Assembly: GCA_017536285.1 (NCBI GenBank)
Contig: JAFXHP010000121.1
Location: 1-21,392, forward strand
Direction: 5' to 3'
Origin: Clostridia bacterium
Lineage (GTDB): Bacteria > Bacillota_A > Clostridia > UMGS1883 > HGM11501
DNA: 21,392 nt
The translations under genes and the position numbers were made by a program. This document shows, in pieces, positions 1-9,068 of this stretch. The notes below the pieces were generated by a model, which was not told the DNA's origin, made no database searches, and worked only from the letters and a program-made list of their open reading frames with translations. Positions within the stretch are counted from its first letter, which is position 1. Each line of letters starts with the position of its first letter.

Positions 1-231
1 CTTTGCCTTTACATCTTCTGCAATATCGTCAACAGATGCATAGTTACCCTGTGCACGTGCTACGATTGACTCTGTAATGGAAATAACGTCACGGTCACGA
101 AGGGAAAATCCTTCATACTCTGCTGCCTCGATAACGCTGTCAGCCACTATTTTCGCAAGGTCATCCCCTTCACGGATAATGGGACAACGGATACCGCGGG
201 ATACCGTTCCGACTCTTCTTTCTTTTTCCAT
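1..231 (-). CDS. Coenzyme F420-0:L-glutamate ligase family protein (N-terminal part)
   Basis: The first 77 residues of a minus-strand gene that runs off the left edge. It starts at ATG 229-231 with a GAAAGGA ribosome binding site at 242-248. The N-terminus (VGTVSRGIRCPIIREGDDL, then SLRDRDVISITESIVARAQGNYAS) matches what I know of the F420_ligase family (PF01996) as it occurs in Clostridia. CofE adds L-glutamate to F420-0 in methanogens and actinobacteria. Clostridia generally lack the rest of F420 synthesis, so the substrate here is probably different; that is inference. A sigma-A-like promoter lies at 294-322, and a short palindrome sits in the leader at 264-275. The catalytic core is outside the window. 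Confidence 0.8.
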   Translation of the reverse strand, partial: MEKERRVGTVSRGIRCPIIREGDDLAKIVADSVIEAAEYEGFSLRDRDVISITESIVARAQGNYASVDDIAEDVKAK

Positions 232-293
232 AAACCTTCAGTCCTTTCAAATAAGTTTGTCATAAGCAAATGCTTTAACAACACTACCTTATT

Positions 294-322
294 ATTTTAC
301 ATCTTTTTCCCGAAATATTCAA
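294..322 (-). promoter_or_regulatory. Candidate sigma-A promoter of the F420-ligase-like gene
   Basis: On the minus strand, TTGAAT (317-322) is separated by 17 nt from TAAAAT (294-299). This gives a leader of about 55 nt before the ATG at 231. The leader holds the palindrome AAGCAAATGCTT at 264-275. The rest of the 232-412 spacer is AT-rich, with homopolymer T/A tracts and no clear terminator for the symporter gene that ends at 413. Confidence 0.5.
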
Positions 323-412
323 TAGAAATTTTTATATTATGGAAAATTTTTTTGTTTTTTTCGGTATCTCATATAAAATTTTGGCAAACATTTTTTTCAT
401 TTTTATACTATT

Positions 413-1783
413 TTAACTTTTTATCCGTCTGCTTAAAAAGAAAAGGGCTATTAAATTGGGAATTGCCATTGCCGCATTCATCACCTTTGCAAGAGTCCAC
501 ACCGTGGGAACGGAAATGAAAGGCCCGAGAAAAACCGCAAGAGTATATAAAAATCGGTATACCCTGATGCCCCTTTTATCGCTTTTTGTTATGTAGGAAA
601 GGCACGCTTCGCCGTAACAGCTCCATCCGATTATGGTTGAAAAAGAAAAGAGCACAACGCACAGCGTGAAAAGTAGAGATGCGACATCTCCACCCTTAAA
701 AAATCCCGTTTCAAAGGTTTTTTCCGCAATTTCCCCGCCCGTAAGACCGCTTTCTTTATAGCTTCCCGTAACCAAAACCGCAAGAGACGTAAGAGTGCAA
801 ATTAAAAAGGTATCAATAAAAACCGACAACATTGAAACAAGCCCTTGCTTTTCAGGAGAATCGGTTTTAGCCGAAGCATCGGCTATTGGCGATGTACCAA
901 GCCCTGCCTCGTTTGAAAACACGCCGCCTGAAATGCCTTGCCTAAGTGCCTCCCTCAAAGTTATGCCAGATGCCGCACCCAGTGCCGCCTCAGGCGTAAA
1001 TGCACTTTTTACAACAAGATATATTGACGGGATTATTTTTTCAGCGTGTCCTGCAATGATAATAAAGCAAAGGGATATATATAAGAGTGCCATAAATGGA
1101 ACAGTCAGCTCGGCAATGCGGGAAATTCTTTTTATTCCACCCACAAGGGCAAATCCCGATAAAGTCGCGGCAAAAACTGCACAAACCACCGTAACGGAGG
1201 AAAAAGAAACATTCCCGAATTTTATGAAGTCCGTGTTGTTATTCTCCTTTAAAAAGCTTCCCACAGCATCGGCTATGGCGTTTGACTGAACCAGTGTCCC
1301 CATTCCGAGCAATGATGTGCAAAGCCCCGAAAAGGCGAAAAAATAAGAAAGTGGCTTAAAGACCTTGCCCATTCCAAGCTCGATATAATAAAAGGGGCCT
1401 CCCTTTGTTTTTTCTTTTTCCGTAACGCGGTATTTTACGGCAAGGAAGCCCTCTGCATATTTTGTTGCCATACCGAAAAAGGCAGCTGTCAGCATCCATA
1501 AAAGGGCTCCGGGACCGCCTAAGGAAATTGATGCGGCAACTCCTATTATATTCCCCGTTCCGATTGTGGCCGAAAGAGATGTGCATAGCGATGCAAAGGG
1601 TGAGATTTCGCCCTCGCCTTTATCATTTTTCCGCAGCAGGGATAAAAGTGCTTCCTTTAATTTTCTTACCTGAAGAAATTTAAGCTTTATCGTAAAATAA
1701 ATACCCGATAAAAGTATCAACAGGGCAAGAGGCCCTCCCCACAGAAAGCTGTCTGCCATATGAAGAAATTCCGTAAAATTCAT
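413..1783 (-). CDS. Sodium:alanine (AGCS family) symporter
   Basis: A 456-residue polytopic membrane protein of the alanine or glycine:cation symporter family (AlsT/DagA/YrbD type), which takes up small neutral amino acids with Na+ or H+. The family signature SATIGTGNIIGVAASISLGGPGALLWM lies at about residues 71-97. The second conserved stretch, GGVFSNEAGLGTSPIADASA, is at about 286-305. Several further hydrophobic segments run to a short basic C-terminus (SRRIKS). Length is normal for the family. The ATG at 1781-1783 is preceded by GGAGGGG. A weak TTTAGC-17-TACAAT promoter candidate (1822-1850) overlaps the end of the next gene upstream. It appears monocistronic. The substrate cannot be read from the sequence; alanine or glycine is the family default. 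Confidence 0.9.
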   Translation of the reverse strand: MNFTEFLHMADSFLWGGPLALLILLSGIYFTIKLKFLQVRKLKEALLSLLRKNDKGEGEISPFASLCTSLSATIGTGNIIGVAASISLGGPGALLWMLTAAFFGMATKYAEGFLAVKYRVTEKEKTKGGPFYYIELGMGKVFKPLSYFFAFSGLCTSLLGMGTLVQSNAIADAVGSFLKENNNTDFIKFGNVSFSSVTVVCAVFAATLSGFALVGGIKRISRIAELTVPFMALLYISLCFIIIAGHAEKIIPSIYLVVKSAFTPEAALGAASGITLREALRQGISGGVFSNEAGLGTSPIADASAKTDSPEKQGLVSMLSVFIDTFLICTLTSLAVLVTGSYKESGLTGGEIAEKTFETGFFKGGDVASLLFTLCVVLFSFSTIIGWSCYGEACLSYITKSDKRGIRVYRFLYTLAVFLGPFISVPTVWTLAKVMNAAMAIPNLIALFFLSRRIKS

Positions 1784-1845
1784 ATATACCCCTCCGCTTA
1801 TTACTTATGCAAAGGGCAATCATTGTATGATAAGACAAGTCACTG

Positions 1846-2358
1846 CTAAATTACATTTATAACTTTTTTCCCTTTTTTTACAGCATAGTCATATGCTATG
1901 GCTGTTCCGCTCTTTGTCTTGTTACATAATAAATCCTTCCTACTATTTCTTCTCTGCGGAACATAGTTTTTATCATAATAAATAATGCAGTAATCCGAAT
2001 TATCTATCATTTCTCTGTTACGTTTCACATAGGAAGCTCTGCCTGAATTTTCAATCTGCTCCGGGAAGTATGTATCCTCATAGCTCTCCAACAGATAATT
2101 TTTGTAAGCATCATCAATGTGCTGATATGTCACCCTTACATAAATTCTTTTTATATAGATATATTTTTCTTTTAAATCACTTACAACCTTGTAACATAAA
2201 TCGTCAAATTCACTTTTGCTGCCGAAATAGAAAGTTATTACGCCTTTGTCTGCAATTAAAAACTCTATCGTTTCAGTAAGCTTTTCCAAAAGTTCAGGGG
2301 TCTTGTTTATCTTTCTATGTCCAAAAAAGCAACAAGCGTGTAGTTTTTCGTTATCCAT
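1846..2358 (-). CDS. SLOG-superfamily (DUF1273/YpsA-like) protein
   Basis: A soluble protein of 170 residues. The N-terminal CCFFGHR motif, then FYFGSKSEFDDLCYKVV, a central R..Y region, and a late segment (DYCIIYYDKNY ... SGTAIAYDYAVKKGKKVINV) fit the Rossmann-like SLOG fold. That fold binds nucleotides or nucleotide-derived ligands; the actual ligand is unknown. I chose ATG 2356-2358 (MDNEKLHACC) because GGCGGTGATG sits just upstream. An in-frame ATG at 2406 would lie at or before the transcript start, given a TATAAT-like -10 at 2407-2412. The gene is visibly more AT-rich than its neighbours and diverges from a ribbon-helix-helix gene, which could mean recent acquisition (inference). Confidence 0.7.
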   Translation of the reverse strand: MDNEKLHACCFFGHRKINKTPELLEKLTETIEFLIADKGVITFYFGSKSEFDDLCYKVVSDLKEKYIYIKRIYVRVTYQHIDDAYKNYLLESYEDTYFPEQIENSGRASYVKRNREMIDNSDYCIIYYDKNYVPQRRNSRKDLLCNKTKSGTAIAYDYAVKKGKKVINVI

Positions 2359-2381
2359 AACATCACCGCCAAAATATATTA

Positions 2382-2396
2382 GATATACTGTATATC
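2382..2396. promoter_or_regulatory. Dyad in the SLOG gene leader
   Basis: GATATAC-T-GTATATC is a perfect 7+1+7 inverted repeat. It lies just downstream of the presumed transcript start of the SLOG gene (-10 TATAAT, minus strand, 2407-2412). Its position fits an operator, possibly for the divergent ribbon-helix-helix protein. That link is inference. Confidence 0.4.
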
Positions 2397-2427
2397 CATT
2401 ATCCACATTATATCACATATTATTGTT

Positions 2428-2454
2428 AAAATAAATATACAATATATTTATTTT
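2428..2454. promoter_or_regulatory. 12-bp perfect inverted repeat before the RHH gene
   Basis: AAAATAAATATA (2428-2439), a 3-nt spacer CAA, then TATATTTATTTT (2443-2454). It ends directly before the GGAGTG ribosome binding site of the RHH gene and covers the -35 region of the divergent SLOG promoter. A site here could control both genes. Low base complexity is a caution, but the 12/12 arm match is exact. Confidence 0.45.
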
Positions 2455-2465
2455 GGAGTGATTTT

Positions 2466-2666
2466 ATGGCTATCAAAAGTGTTTCAATAAGAATAGAAGA
2501 GGAAATGTTAAACAAAATCGCCTATGTGGCAGATTACGAAGGCAGAAGCGTTAACAGCCATGTTCTCGTTTTGATAAGAGAAAATATTAAGTCATTCGAA
2601 GAAAAAAACGGATTGATTGATGGAAACATCAATCCTGCAATCAATGTAAAACCCACCCGCAAATAA
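2466..2666 (+). CDS. Small ribbon-helix-helix (Arc/CopG-like) DNA-binding protein
   Basis: A 66-residue protein. Its N-terminus, IKSVSIRIEEEMLNKIAYVADYEGRSVNSHVLVLIRENIKSFEE, has the ribbon-helix-helix layout. A short beta strand (about residues 3-9) is followed by helix A with a conserved hydrophobic pattern, the GRSVNSHV turn, and helix B. The tail after residue 48 is probably disordered. RHH proteins dimerise and insert the paired strands into the DNA major groove, and many repress their own promoters. The ATG at 2466 follows GGAGTG, and a 12-bp dyad ends 11 bp before the start. It could be an Arc-type autorepressor or a solitary antitoxin-like protein. No toxin gene lies next to it; the only partner is the divergent SLOG gene. 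Confidence 0.75.
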   Translation: MAIKSVSIRIEEEMLNKIAYVADYEGRSVNSHVLVLIRENIKSFEEKNGLIDGNINPAINVKPTRK

Positions 2667-2699
2667 AAAAGAAGTAACGCCGTTGGCGTTACTTCTTTT
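2667..2699. terminator. Bidirectional intrinsic terminator (RHH gene / hpf)
   Basis: Two perfect 15-bp arms (2667-2681 and 2685-2699) with a GTT loop. The stem has a GC-rich core (AACGCC/GGCGTT) and A/T-run ends on both strands. It sits directly after the RHH stop (2666) and directly after the hpf stop (2703, minus strand), so it can end transcripts from both sides. Confidence 0.85.
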
Positions 2700-2702
2700 C
2701 AC

Positions 2703-3233
2703 TTATTCCATTTCTATAAGCCCGTAGTCCTTATCGTTTCTCTTGTAAACCAGCTTTGTTTCTTCCGTTACCGCATCCTTGAAAACGAAGAATGCGTGAC
2801 CAAGCAGGTTCATCTGTAAAATCGCCTCTTCGGTGCTCATGGGCTTTAGTGCGATTTTCTTTTGTTTTACAACGTTGAACTCCTTTTCTTCATCGGTTTC
2901 GGTGCCCGTTTCAAAGTTTGCAGCATCAAAAGCGTTTTCACGAAGCCTCTTTTCAAGGCGTGTTTTATTTTTCCTTATCTGACGCTCAATTACCGTAACC
3001 ACCTTGTCGATTGCCGTGTAAGCATCGTCGGTATTTTCCTCAGCACGGTAAATCATTCCGCCGGAAAAGACTGTTACCTCCATGACGCTGCGGTCTCCCT
3101 TTTCACCCGTAAGGGTTACTTTCGCCTCTGCGTCCTCCCGGAAGAATTTGTCCAGCTTTGAAAGCTTCTTTTCAATTAAGTCCTTAAGACGCTCTTCAAT
3201 TTCAATTCTTCTTCCACTGATGATAACCTTCAT
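2703..3233 (-). CDS. hpf: Ribosome hibernation promoting factor, long form
   Basis: A 176-residue two-domain protein. The S30AE domain (about residues 1-100; MKVIISGRRIEIEERLKDLIEKKLSKLDKF ... VMEVTVF ... DAYTAIDKVVTVIERQIRK) binds the decoding region of the 30S subunit. The C-terminal domain (about 118-176; FNVVKQKKIALKPMSTEEAILQMNLLGHAFFVFKDA ... VYKRNDKDYGLIE) drives dimerisation into 100S ribosomes in stationary phase. Length and both domains match the Firmicutes long form. The ATG at 3231-3233 has AAAGGGG upstream. A TTGATT-17-TATATT promoter lies at 3284-3312. A small GGAAGG/CCTTCC hairpin (3259-3275) lies in the leader. It is monocistronic, bounded by terminators on both sides. Confidence 0.95.
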   Translation of the reverse strand: MKVIISGRRIEIEERLKDLIEKKLSKLDKFFREDAEAKVTLTGEKGDRSVMEVTVFSGGMIYRAEENTDDAYTAIDKVVTVIERQIRKNKTRLEKRLRENAFDAANFETGTETDEEKEFNVVKQKKIALKPMSTEEAILQMNLLGHAFFVFKDAVTEETKLVYKRNDKDYGLIEME

Positions 3234-3283
3234 ATAAACAGCCCCTTTCGTTTTTACCGGAAGGATTTCCCTTCCTTATTTAT

Positions 3284-3312
3284 AATATACCATATTTGCA
3301 CAAAAAAATCAA
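3284..3312 (-). promoter_or_regulatory. Sigma-A-type promoter of hpf
   Basis: On the minus strand, TTGATT (3307-3312), a 17-nt spacer, then TATATT (3284-3289). It lies about 50 nt upstream of the hpf ATG and downstream of the ligA terminator. Confidence 0.6.
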
Positions 3313-3376
3313 TACAATTTTATTTTTTTAATATAACTTGCACAAAATCTTTACCGAATTGTAATATAAAGGGGCG

Positions 3377-3409
3377 AAAAAATACGGAAGGCGTCACCTT
3401 CCGTATTTT

Positions 3410-3411
<2 letters not shown>
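3377..3411 (-). terminator. Intrinsic terminator of ligA
   Basis: 15-bp arms (3377-3391 and 3397-3411) around a 5-nt loop, with a GC-rich ACGGAAGG/CCTTCCGT core and a U-run on the minus strand. The stem overlaps two bases of the ligA stop codon (3410-3412). Confidence 0.85.
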
Positions 3412-5386
<1,975 letters not shown>

Positions 5387-5429
5387 TTATATTATATAGA
5401 TAATTGTAAATGTGTAAATATATAAATAT

Positions 5430-6068
5430 TTATATATATTTGAATTCTTTGTCAAGGATGCCTGTTCTTACGCAGTCGTAATCACCTGCGGAAAATCCCT
5501 TGATATATTTCTCCATGGCACAGAGAGCGAACTCAGGCTTTAAGTAAGCATCATTTCCTGCGGCAAGAATCATAATAAGCTCGTTACCCGCAATTTTAAT
5601 TGATGCTATCTCTTTTCTGATATCTGTTTCTTTTTCACCGCTCTTTGTCTTTTTAAGTGTTATTATTTCTTTTTCAGCCATAAATGCTGCGATATCTTCC
5701 TCGCTTGGCATAGTTTCGGGCGTAATTTTATACTTTGACCAGCAAATCGACTTGAACTTGTTTTTGTCGGGAGAAATTCCGCTTTCAGTAAACTTAAGAC
5801 CAAAAGGAACAAACTTATTAAGCCTTGCAACAAGCTCCTCGGGGGCAATTTCCATATCCGTTTCAAGCTCCATAAGCTCGCATATGCTTGTTGTACCTAA
5901 GGGAAGCGGAAGAGCAAAGCTTAAACGTGGATGAGGGTTAAAGCCCTGAGAGAAGCTTACGGGGATTTCTGCACGCCTTAAGGTTCTTGTCATTGCACGT
6001 AGAAAATCAAGGTGAGAAATGTATTTTGCATCCTCTCCCTTTTCGTATCTTAACCACATTCTACTCAT
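5430..6068 (-). CDS. TIGR03936-family (DUF2344) radical-SAM-linked protein
   Basis: About 212 residues. It opens with MWLRYEKGEDAKYISHLDFLRAMTRTLRRAEIPVSFSQGFNPHPRLSFALPLPLGTTS, the conserved N-terminal block of DUF2344 proteins. These are almost always encoded next to, or fused with, a TIGR03960 radical-SAM protein, as here. The biochemical role is not established. The start is set at ATG 6066-6068: GGGAGGTG lies 6 nt upstream, inside the end of the radical-SAM gene, and the two genes overlap by 8 nt (ATGAGTAG). This implies translational coupling. A longer reading frame to 6119 is only overlap with the upstream gene. ATG 6057-6059 is a second possible start, three codons in. Confidence 0.88.
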   Translation of the reverse strand: MSRMWLRYEKGEDAKYISHLDFLRAMTRTLRRAEIPVSFSQGFNPHPRLSFALPLPLGTTSICELMELETDMEIAPEELVARLNKFVPFGLKFTESGISPDKNKFKSICWSKYKITPETMPSEEDIAAFMAEKEIITLKKTKSGEKETDIRKEIASIKIAGNELIMILAAGNDAYLKPEFALCAMEKYIKGFSAGDYDCVRTGILDKEFKYI

Positions 6069-7887
6069 AGCATACACCTCCCTTAAAGCATGCCGCACCG
6101 CAGCCCGAGCATTTCTCACGGCAGTTGGGTGTCACTATCGCCTTTTTGGCATTTTCATTTTCCTTTATTAAAAATTCCTTGGTTACGCCGATATCAATCT
6201 TGTCCCAGGGTAGTATTTCATCATAGGAACGCTCACGCCTGTAGAACTCAGGGGAAAGACCTGCCTCTAAGAAGGCTTCTTCCCACTTATCCGCAAGGAA
6301 AAATTCGTCCCATCCGTCAAACTTACAGCCTTTTTTAACTGCAAGCTCAATTACCTTGGAAAGTCTTCTGTCTCCACGGGCAAATACGCCTTCAAGAACA
6401 CTTAAAGTGGATTCGTGCCAGTTATATTTGATAAATTTGGAGTTTATTTCTTCCTTTAATGCAACCTGCTTTTCTCTTAGCTCCTCCATTTCATTCTGTC
6501 TTGCCCACTGGAAAGGAGTAAAGGGCTTGGGTACAAACGAAGACACGCTTATGGTAACGGAAGGACGCTTGCCCTTTTCGGGAGATGTTTTGAAAAACTC
6601 GCTTACAACCTTTTTTGAAAGGTCGGCAATTCCGAGACAATCTTCTATTTCCTCAAAGGGAAGACCTATCATAAAGTAAAGCTTTATGCTTGTCCATCCT
6701 CCGGAAAAAGCAAGATTTGCACTCTTTAACAAATCCTCCTCCGTAACACCCTTATTTATAACGTCACGCATCCTCTGAGTTCCTGCTTCGGGAGCAAAGG
6801 TAAGCCCTGTTCTTCTTACCTTCTGCACCTTGTTCATTAAATCAAGGGAGAAGTTATCCACTCTAAGGGACGGAAGGGATAAGCTCACCTTTTCCTTTTC
6901 AGTCATTTTAAGAAGCTCCTCCGTAAAGCAGCCAAGTGAACGGTAATCGCTGGTGGAAAGTGACATTAAAGACATTTCCTCATAGCCCGTTGATTTCATC
7001 AAGGCTTCTGCCTGACGAAGAAGTGTCTCGGGGCTTTTCTCCCTTACGGGACGGTAAATCATACCCGCCTGGCAGAAACGGCAACCACGGATACATCCTC
7101 GGAACATTTCCAGCATAATTCTGTCGTGCACAACGTCAATATACGGAACGATTATTTTATCGGGATAATATGCTTCGTCAAGGTTTTCCATAACGCACTT
7201 TCTTACCTTGTCGGGGGCATCGGGTGTATTCTTCTCAAAGGACTTTATGGTTCCGTCTTCGTTATATTCTACATCATAGAAAGAAGGCACATAAAATCCG
7301 GGAAGACGGGAAACTCTTCTTAAAAATCCCTTCCTATCCTCACCCGATTCCTTCCATGCGAGATATTCATCCATAAGTGCCATTGTTGACTCTTCTCCTT
7401 CTCCAATTGAGAAAAAGTCAAAAAAGTCTGCCACAGGCTCACCGTTATAGGTACAGGAGCCACCGGCATAGATAAAGGGGCAGTCTTCCCCTCTGTCCTT
7501 TGAATAAAGGGGAATATCGGAAAGGAGAAGCATGTTTACCACATTTGAATAGCACATTTCGTACTGAAGAGTAAATCCCACAAAGTCAAAATCCTTTACG
7601 GGACTTTTGGTTTCCAATGAGAAAAGAGGTATACCTTCCTTTTTCATTTCATCTTCCATATCCGGCCATGGAGCAAACACTCTTTCGCAGAAGGTATCTT
7701 CTCTTTCATTCAACAAATGATACAAAATCTTCATACCAAGATGGCTCATTCCTATTTCATAGGAATCCGGAAAGCAGAAGGCGTAGCGGATTTTAACGTC
7801 TTCAACATTTTTCTTAACGCTGTTGTATTCGCCGCCTGTATAGCGACCGGGCTTTTGCACCCTTTTTAATATTTTATCGAGATTCAT
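6061..7887 (-). CDS. TIGR03960-family B12-binding-domain radical SAM protein
   Basis: 608 residues. The N-terminal region (about 30-200) resembles a cobalamin-binding Rossmann domain (YAFCFPDSYEIGMSHLGMKILYHLLN; YAGGSCTYNGEP). The radical-SAM core begins with CIRGCRFCQ (Cys 265, 269, 272), which binds the 4Fe-4S cluster that cleaves S-adenosylmethionine. The C-terminus is cysteine-rich (NCREKCSGCGAACFKGGVC) and probably binds a second cluster. The target is not known; a tRNA or ribosome-related role has been suggested from gene context (inference). ATG 7885-7887 is chosen because GAGG lies 8 nt upstream. The alternative GTG at 7921-7923 lies at or above the transcript start of the promoter at 7924-7952. 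Confidence 0.92.
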   Translation of the reverse strand: MNLDKILKRVQKPGRYTGGEYNSVKKNVEDVKIRYAFCFPDSYEIGMSHLGMKILYHLLNEREDTFCERVFAPWPDMEDEMKKEGIPLFSLETKSPVKDFDFVGFTLQYEMCYSNVVNMLLLSDIPLYSKDRGEDCPFIYAGGSCTYNGEPVADFFDFFSIGEGEESTMALMDEYLAWKESGEDRKGFLRRVSRLPGFYVPSFYDVEYNEDGTIKSFEKNTPDAPDKVRKCVMENLDEAYYPDKIIVPYIDVVHDRIMLEMFRGCIRGCRFCQAGMIYRPVREKSPETLLRQAEALMKSTGYEEMSLMSLSTSDYRSLGCFTEELLKMTEKEKVSLSLPSLRVDNFSLDLMNKVQKVRRTGLTFAPEAGTQRMRDVINKGVTEEDLLKSANLAFSGGWTSIKLYFMIGLPFEEIEDCLGIADLSKKVVSEFFKTSPEKGKRPSVTISVSSFVPKPFTPFQWARQNEMEELREKQVALKEEINSKFIKYNWHESTLSVLEGVFARGDRRLSKVIELAVKKGCKFDGWDEFFLADKWEEAFLEAGLSPEFYRRERSYDEILPWDKIDIGVTKEFLIKENENAKKAIVTPNCREKCSGCGAACFKGGVCYE

Positions 7888-7923
7888 GAGCAATGCCTCA
7901 TTTCTTACTTTTGTATATCTCAC

Positions 7924-7952
7924 ATTGTACCATATTTTCCCCGCTCTTTCAA
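7924..7952 (-). promoter_or_regulatory. Sigma-A-type promoter of the radical-SAM pair
   Basis: On the minus strand, TTGAAA (7947-7952), a 17-nt spacer, then TACAAT (7924-7929). It gives a leader of about 30 nt and shows that the radical-SAM pair can be transcribed independently of the M50 protease gene just upstream. Confidence 0.6.
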
Positions 7953-7959
7953 GTACCTT

Positions 7960-8769
7960 TTAAGTTATTTCCCGAAGATGAACCCCTGCTCCTTTTTCTA
8001 TAATTTTCTCCTTTAACATATCTTCCGTTATTTCAGACTTTATGTTGCCGTTGCAGTCTATAACCTTTATCAAAGCATATTTTCCCGGAGGAATGAGCGA
8101 TAAAATTCTCCGTGCAGAAAGACTTTCTTTTGCCGCAAGCATAAATACTTTGGCGTATCCATCTTTAAGCTTATCATCGGATATAAGCACATCTGCAAAA
8201 AATGCTGTTTTGCCGTTATCCGCAATTGCCGCAAAAAGCAAAAACGCCCCGGAAGTAAATACCGATAAATTAAATCCGGCCGTAAATGCCTGAAAAACAC
8301 CCAGAATTGAGAGGATTACTCCACCTGAAACCGATATTATTTTCATCAGCGAAAGTGCCTTAAAGCTGCCCACAAAAAAAGAAACAAGAATGAAAACAAT
8401 TCTTCCCCCGTCCAGCGGCATAACCGGAAAAAGATTTATTATACTCATGGCAAGATTTATTTCAAAAAGCGGCCCTTCTCTAAAGAAAAGAAGCATGAGT
8501 AAATTGAAAGCCGGACCGGCCACTGCAACCAGACACTCCTTCAAGGGATCTTTTCCCGTATTTACGAAAAGCTTGCACCCATACGGCATAATTGCAATAC
8601 CGTGGCATTTTTCTTTAAGCAAAAGTGCCGCTGCAAGATGACACAATTCGTGACACATAGCTGTCAAAAAAGCCATTGCCGTAATAAAAAATGTTCCTGC
8701 AAAAAAAGACGCCGCAAAAATAATGAAAAAGGTAAAATGGATATATAACCCCTTTGTTATCTTGATCAC
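7960..8769 (-). CDS. M50-family site-2 protease (SpoIVFB-like)
   Basis: A 269-residue intramembrane metalloprotease. The zinc-binding HELCH motif (H40, E41, H44) sits in a transmembrane helix. The second ligand motif NLFPVMPLDGGRI (D120) is at about 112-124. Five to six hydrophobic segments fill residues 10-195. The C-terminal 75 residues resemble the cytosolic CBS-like tail of SpoIVFB, which cleaves pro-sigma-K in the mother cell during sporulation. Length is close to SpoIVFB. It starts with GTG (8767-8769), overlapping the stop of the 64-residue upstream gene as GTGA, so it is translationally coupled. A SpoIVFB role is likely given spo0A in the same window, but the true substrate is not shown. 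Confidence 0.85.
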   Translation of the reverse strand: MIKITKGLYIHFTFFIIFAASFFAGTFFITAMAFLTAMCHELCHLAAALLLKEKCHGIAIMPYGCKLFVNTGKDPLKECLVAVAGPAFNLLMLLFFREGPLFEINLAMSIINLFPVMPLDGGRIVFILVSFFVGSFKALSLMKIISVSGGVILSILGVFQAFTAGFNLSVFTSGAFLLFAAIADNGKTAFFADVLISDDKLKDGYAKVFMLAAKESLSARRILSLIPPGKYALIKVIDCNGNIKSEITEDMLKEKIIEKGAGVHLREIT

Positions 8770-8960
8770 TTGATGCCTGCCTCCGAAAATGCGTTTATTT
8801 CTGCTTTTTCAGAAAACTCATGAATTGCCGAAAGTGCATCCTCTCCCGCTTCGATGAGCACTTTTGCAAGTTCATCATTAAATACCGATGCCGCAAGAAG
8901 GCATATCAGAGCAATTGAAACAATACAAAAGCCCATTCCCATTGCTTTTAAAAACCTCAC
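8766..8960 (-). CDS. 64-residue single-pass membrane protein coupled to the M50 protease
   Basis: I do not recognise this family. GTG start (8958-8960) with a strong AAAGGAGG 8 nt upstream. It has a short basic N-terminus, one hydrophobic segment (about residues 8-27; MGMGFCIVSIALICLLAASVF) and a charged, probably helical tail (NDELAKVLIEAGEDALSAIHEFSEKAE) ending GIK. Its stop overlaps the GTG start of the M50 gene by four bases. In Bacillus the gene before spoIVFB is spoIVFA, a membrane protein that holds and regulates the protease. The position suggests a minimal partner of the protease, but no SpoIVFA (M23-like) sequence is visible, so this is inference. Confidence 0.65.
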   Translation of the reverse strand: MRFLKAMGMGFCIVSIALICLLAASVFNDELAKVLIEAGEDALSAIHEFSEKAEINAFSEAGIK

Positions 8961-8998
8961 AAAAAAAACCTCCTTTTTTTGTCTAAAATTCCCAAACT

Positions 8999-9027
8999 TT
9001 TTTAGCTTTGCAACCTTGCAAAGACAA
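8999..9027 (-). promoter_or_regulatory. Candidate promoter with an internal dyad, M50 operon
   Basis: On the minus strand, TTGTCT (9022-9027), a 17-nt spacer, then TAAAAA (8999-9004). The spacer is largely a perfect inverted repeat, CTTTGCAA-CC-TTGCAAAG (9006-9023). A protein bound there would block RNA polymerase. The dyad also lies 46 nt before the divergent VWA lipoprotein start, so it may serve both genes. Confidence 0.4.
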
Positions 9028-9068
9028 AATTTGTATTATTTATGAAACCCGATGAAAGGAATGATTTT

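Noticed and set aside
795..1289. A 164-codon open frame on the plus strand inside the symporter gene
   Set aside because: It is antisense to a clear AGCS transporter, has no ribosome binding site and low-complexity Ala/Ser/Thr content typical of a shadow frame.
3259..3275. Possible riboswitch or attenuator hairpin in the hpf leader
   Set aside because: It is only a 6-bp stem with a 5-nt loop and no alternative structure or T-run.
5391..5418. TTTACA-16-TATAAT on the minus strand before ligA
   Set aside because: The hexamers are good, but the predicted start would cut into the ligA ribosome binding site, so it is probably chance in AT-rich DNA.
5419..5436. 18-bp perfect palindrome of A and T only, at the end of the DUF2344 gene
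   Set aside because: Pure A/T sequence makes such a palindrome likely by chance, and it has no GC core to act as a terminator.
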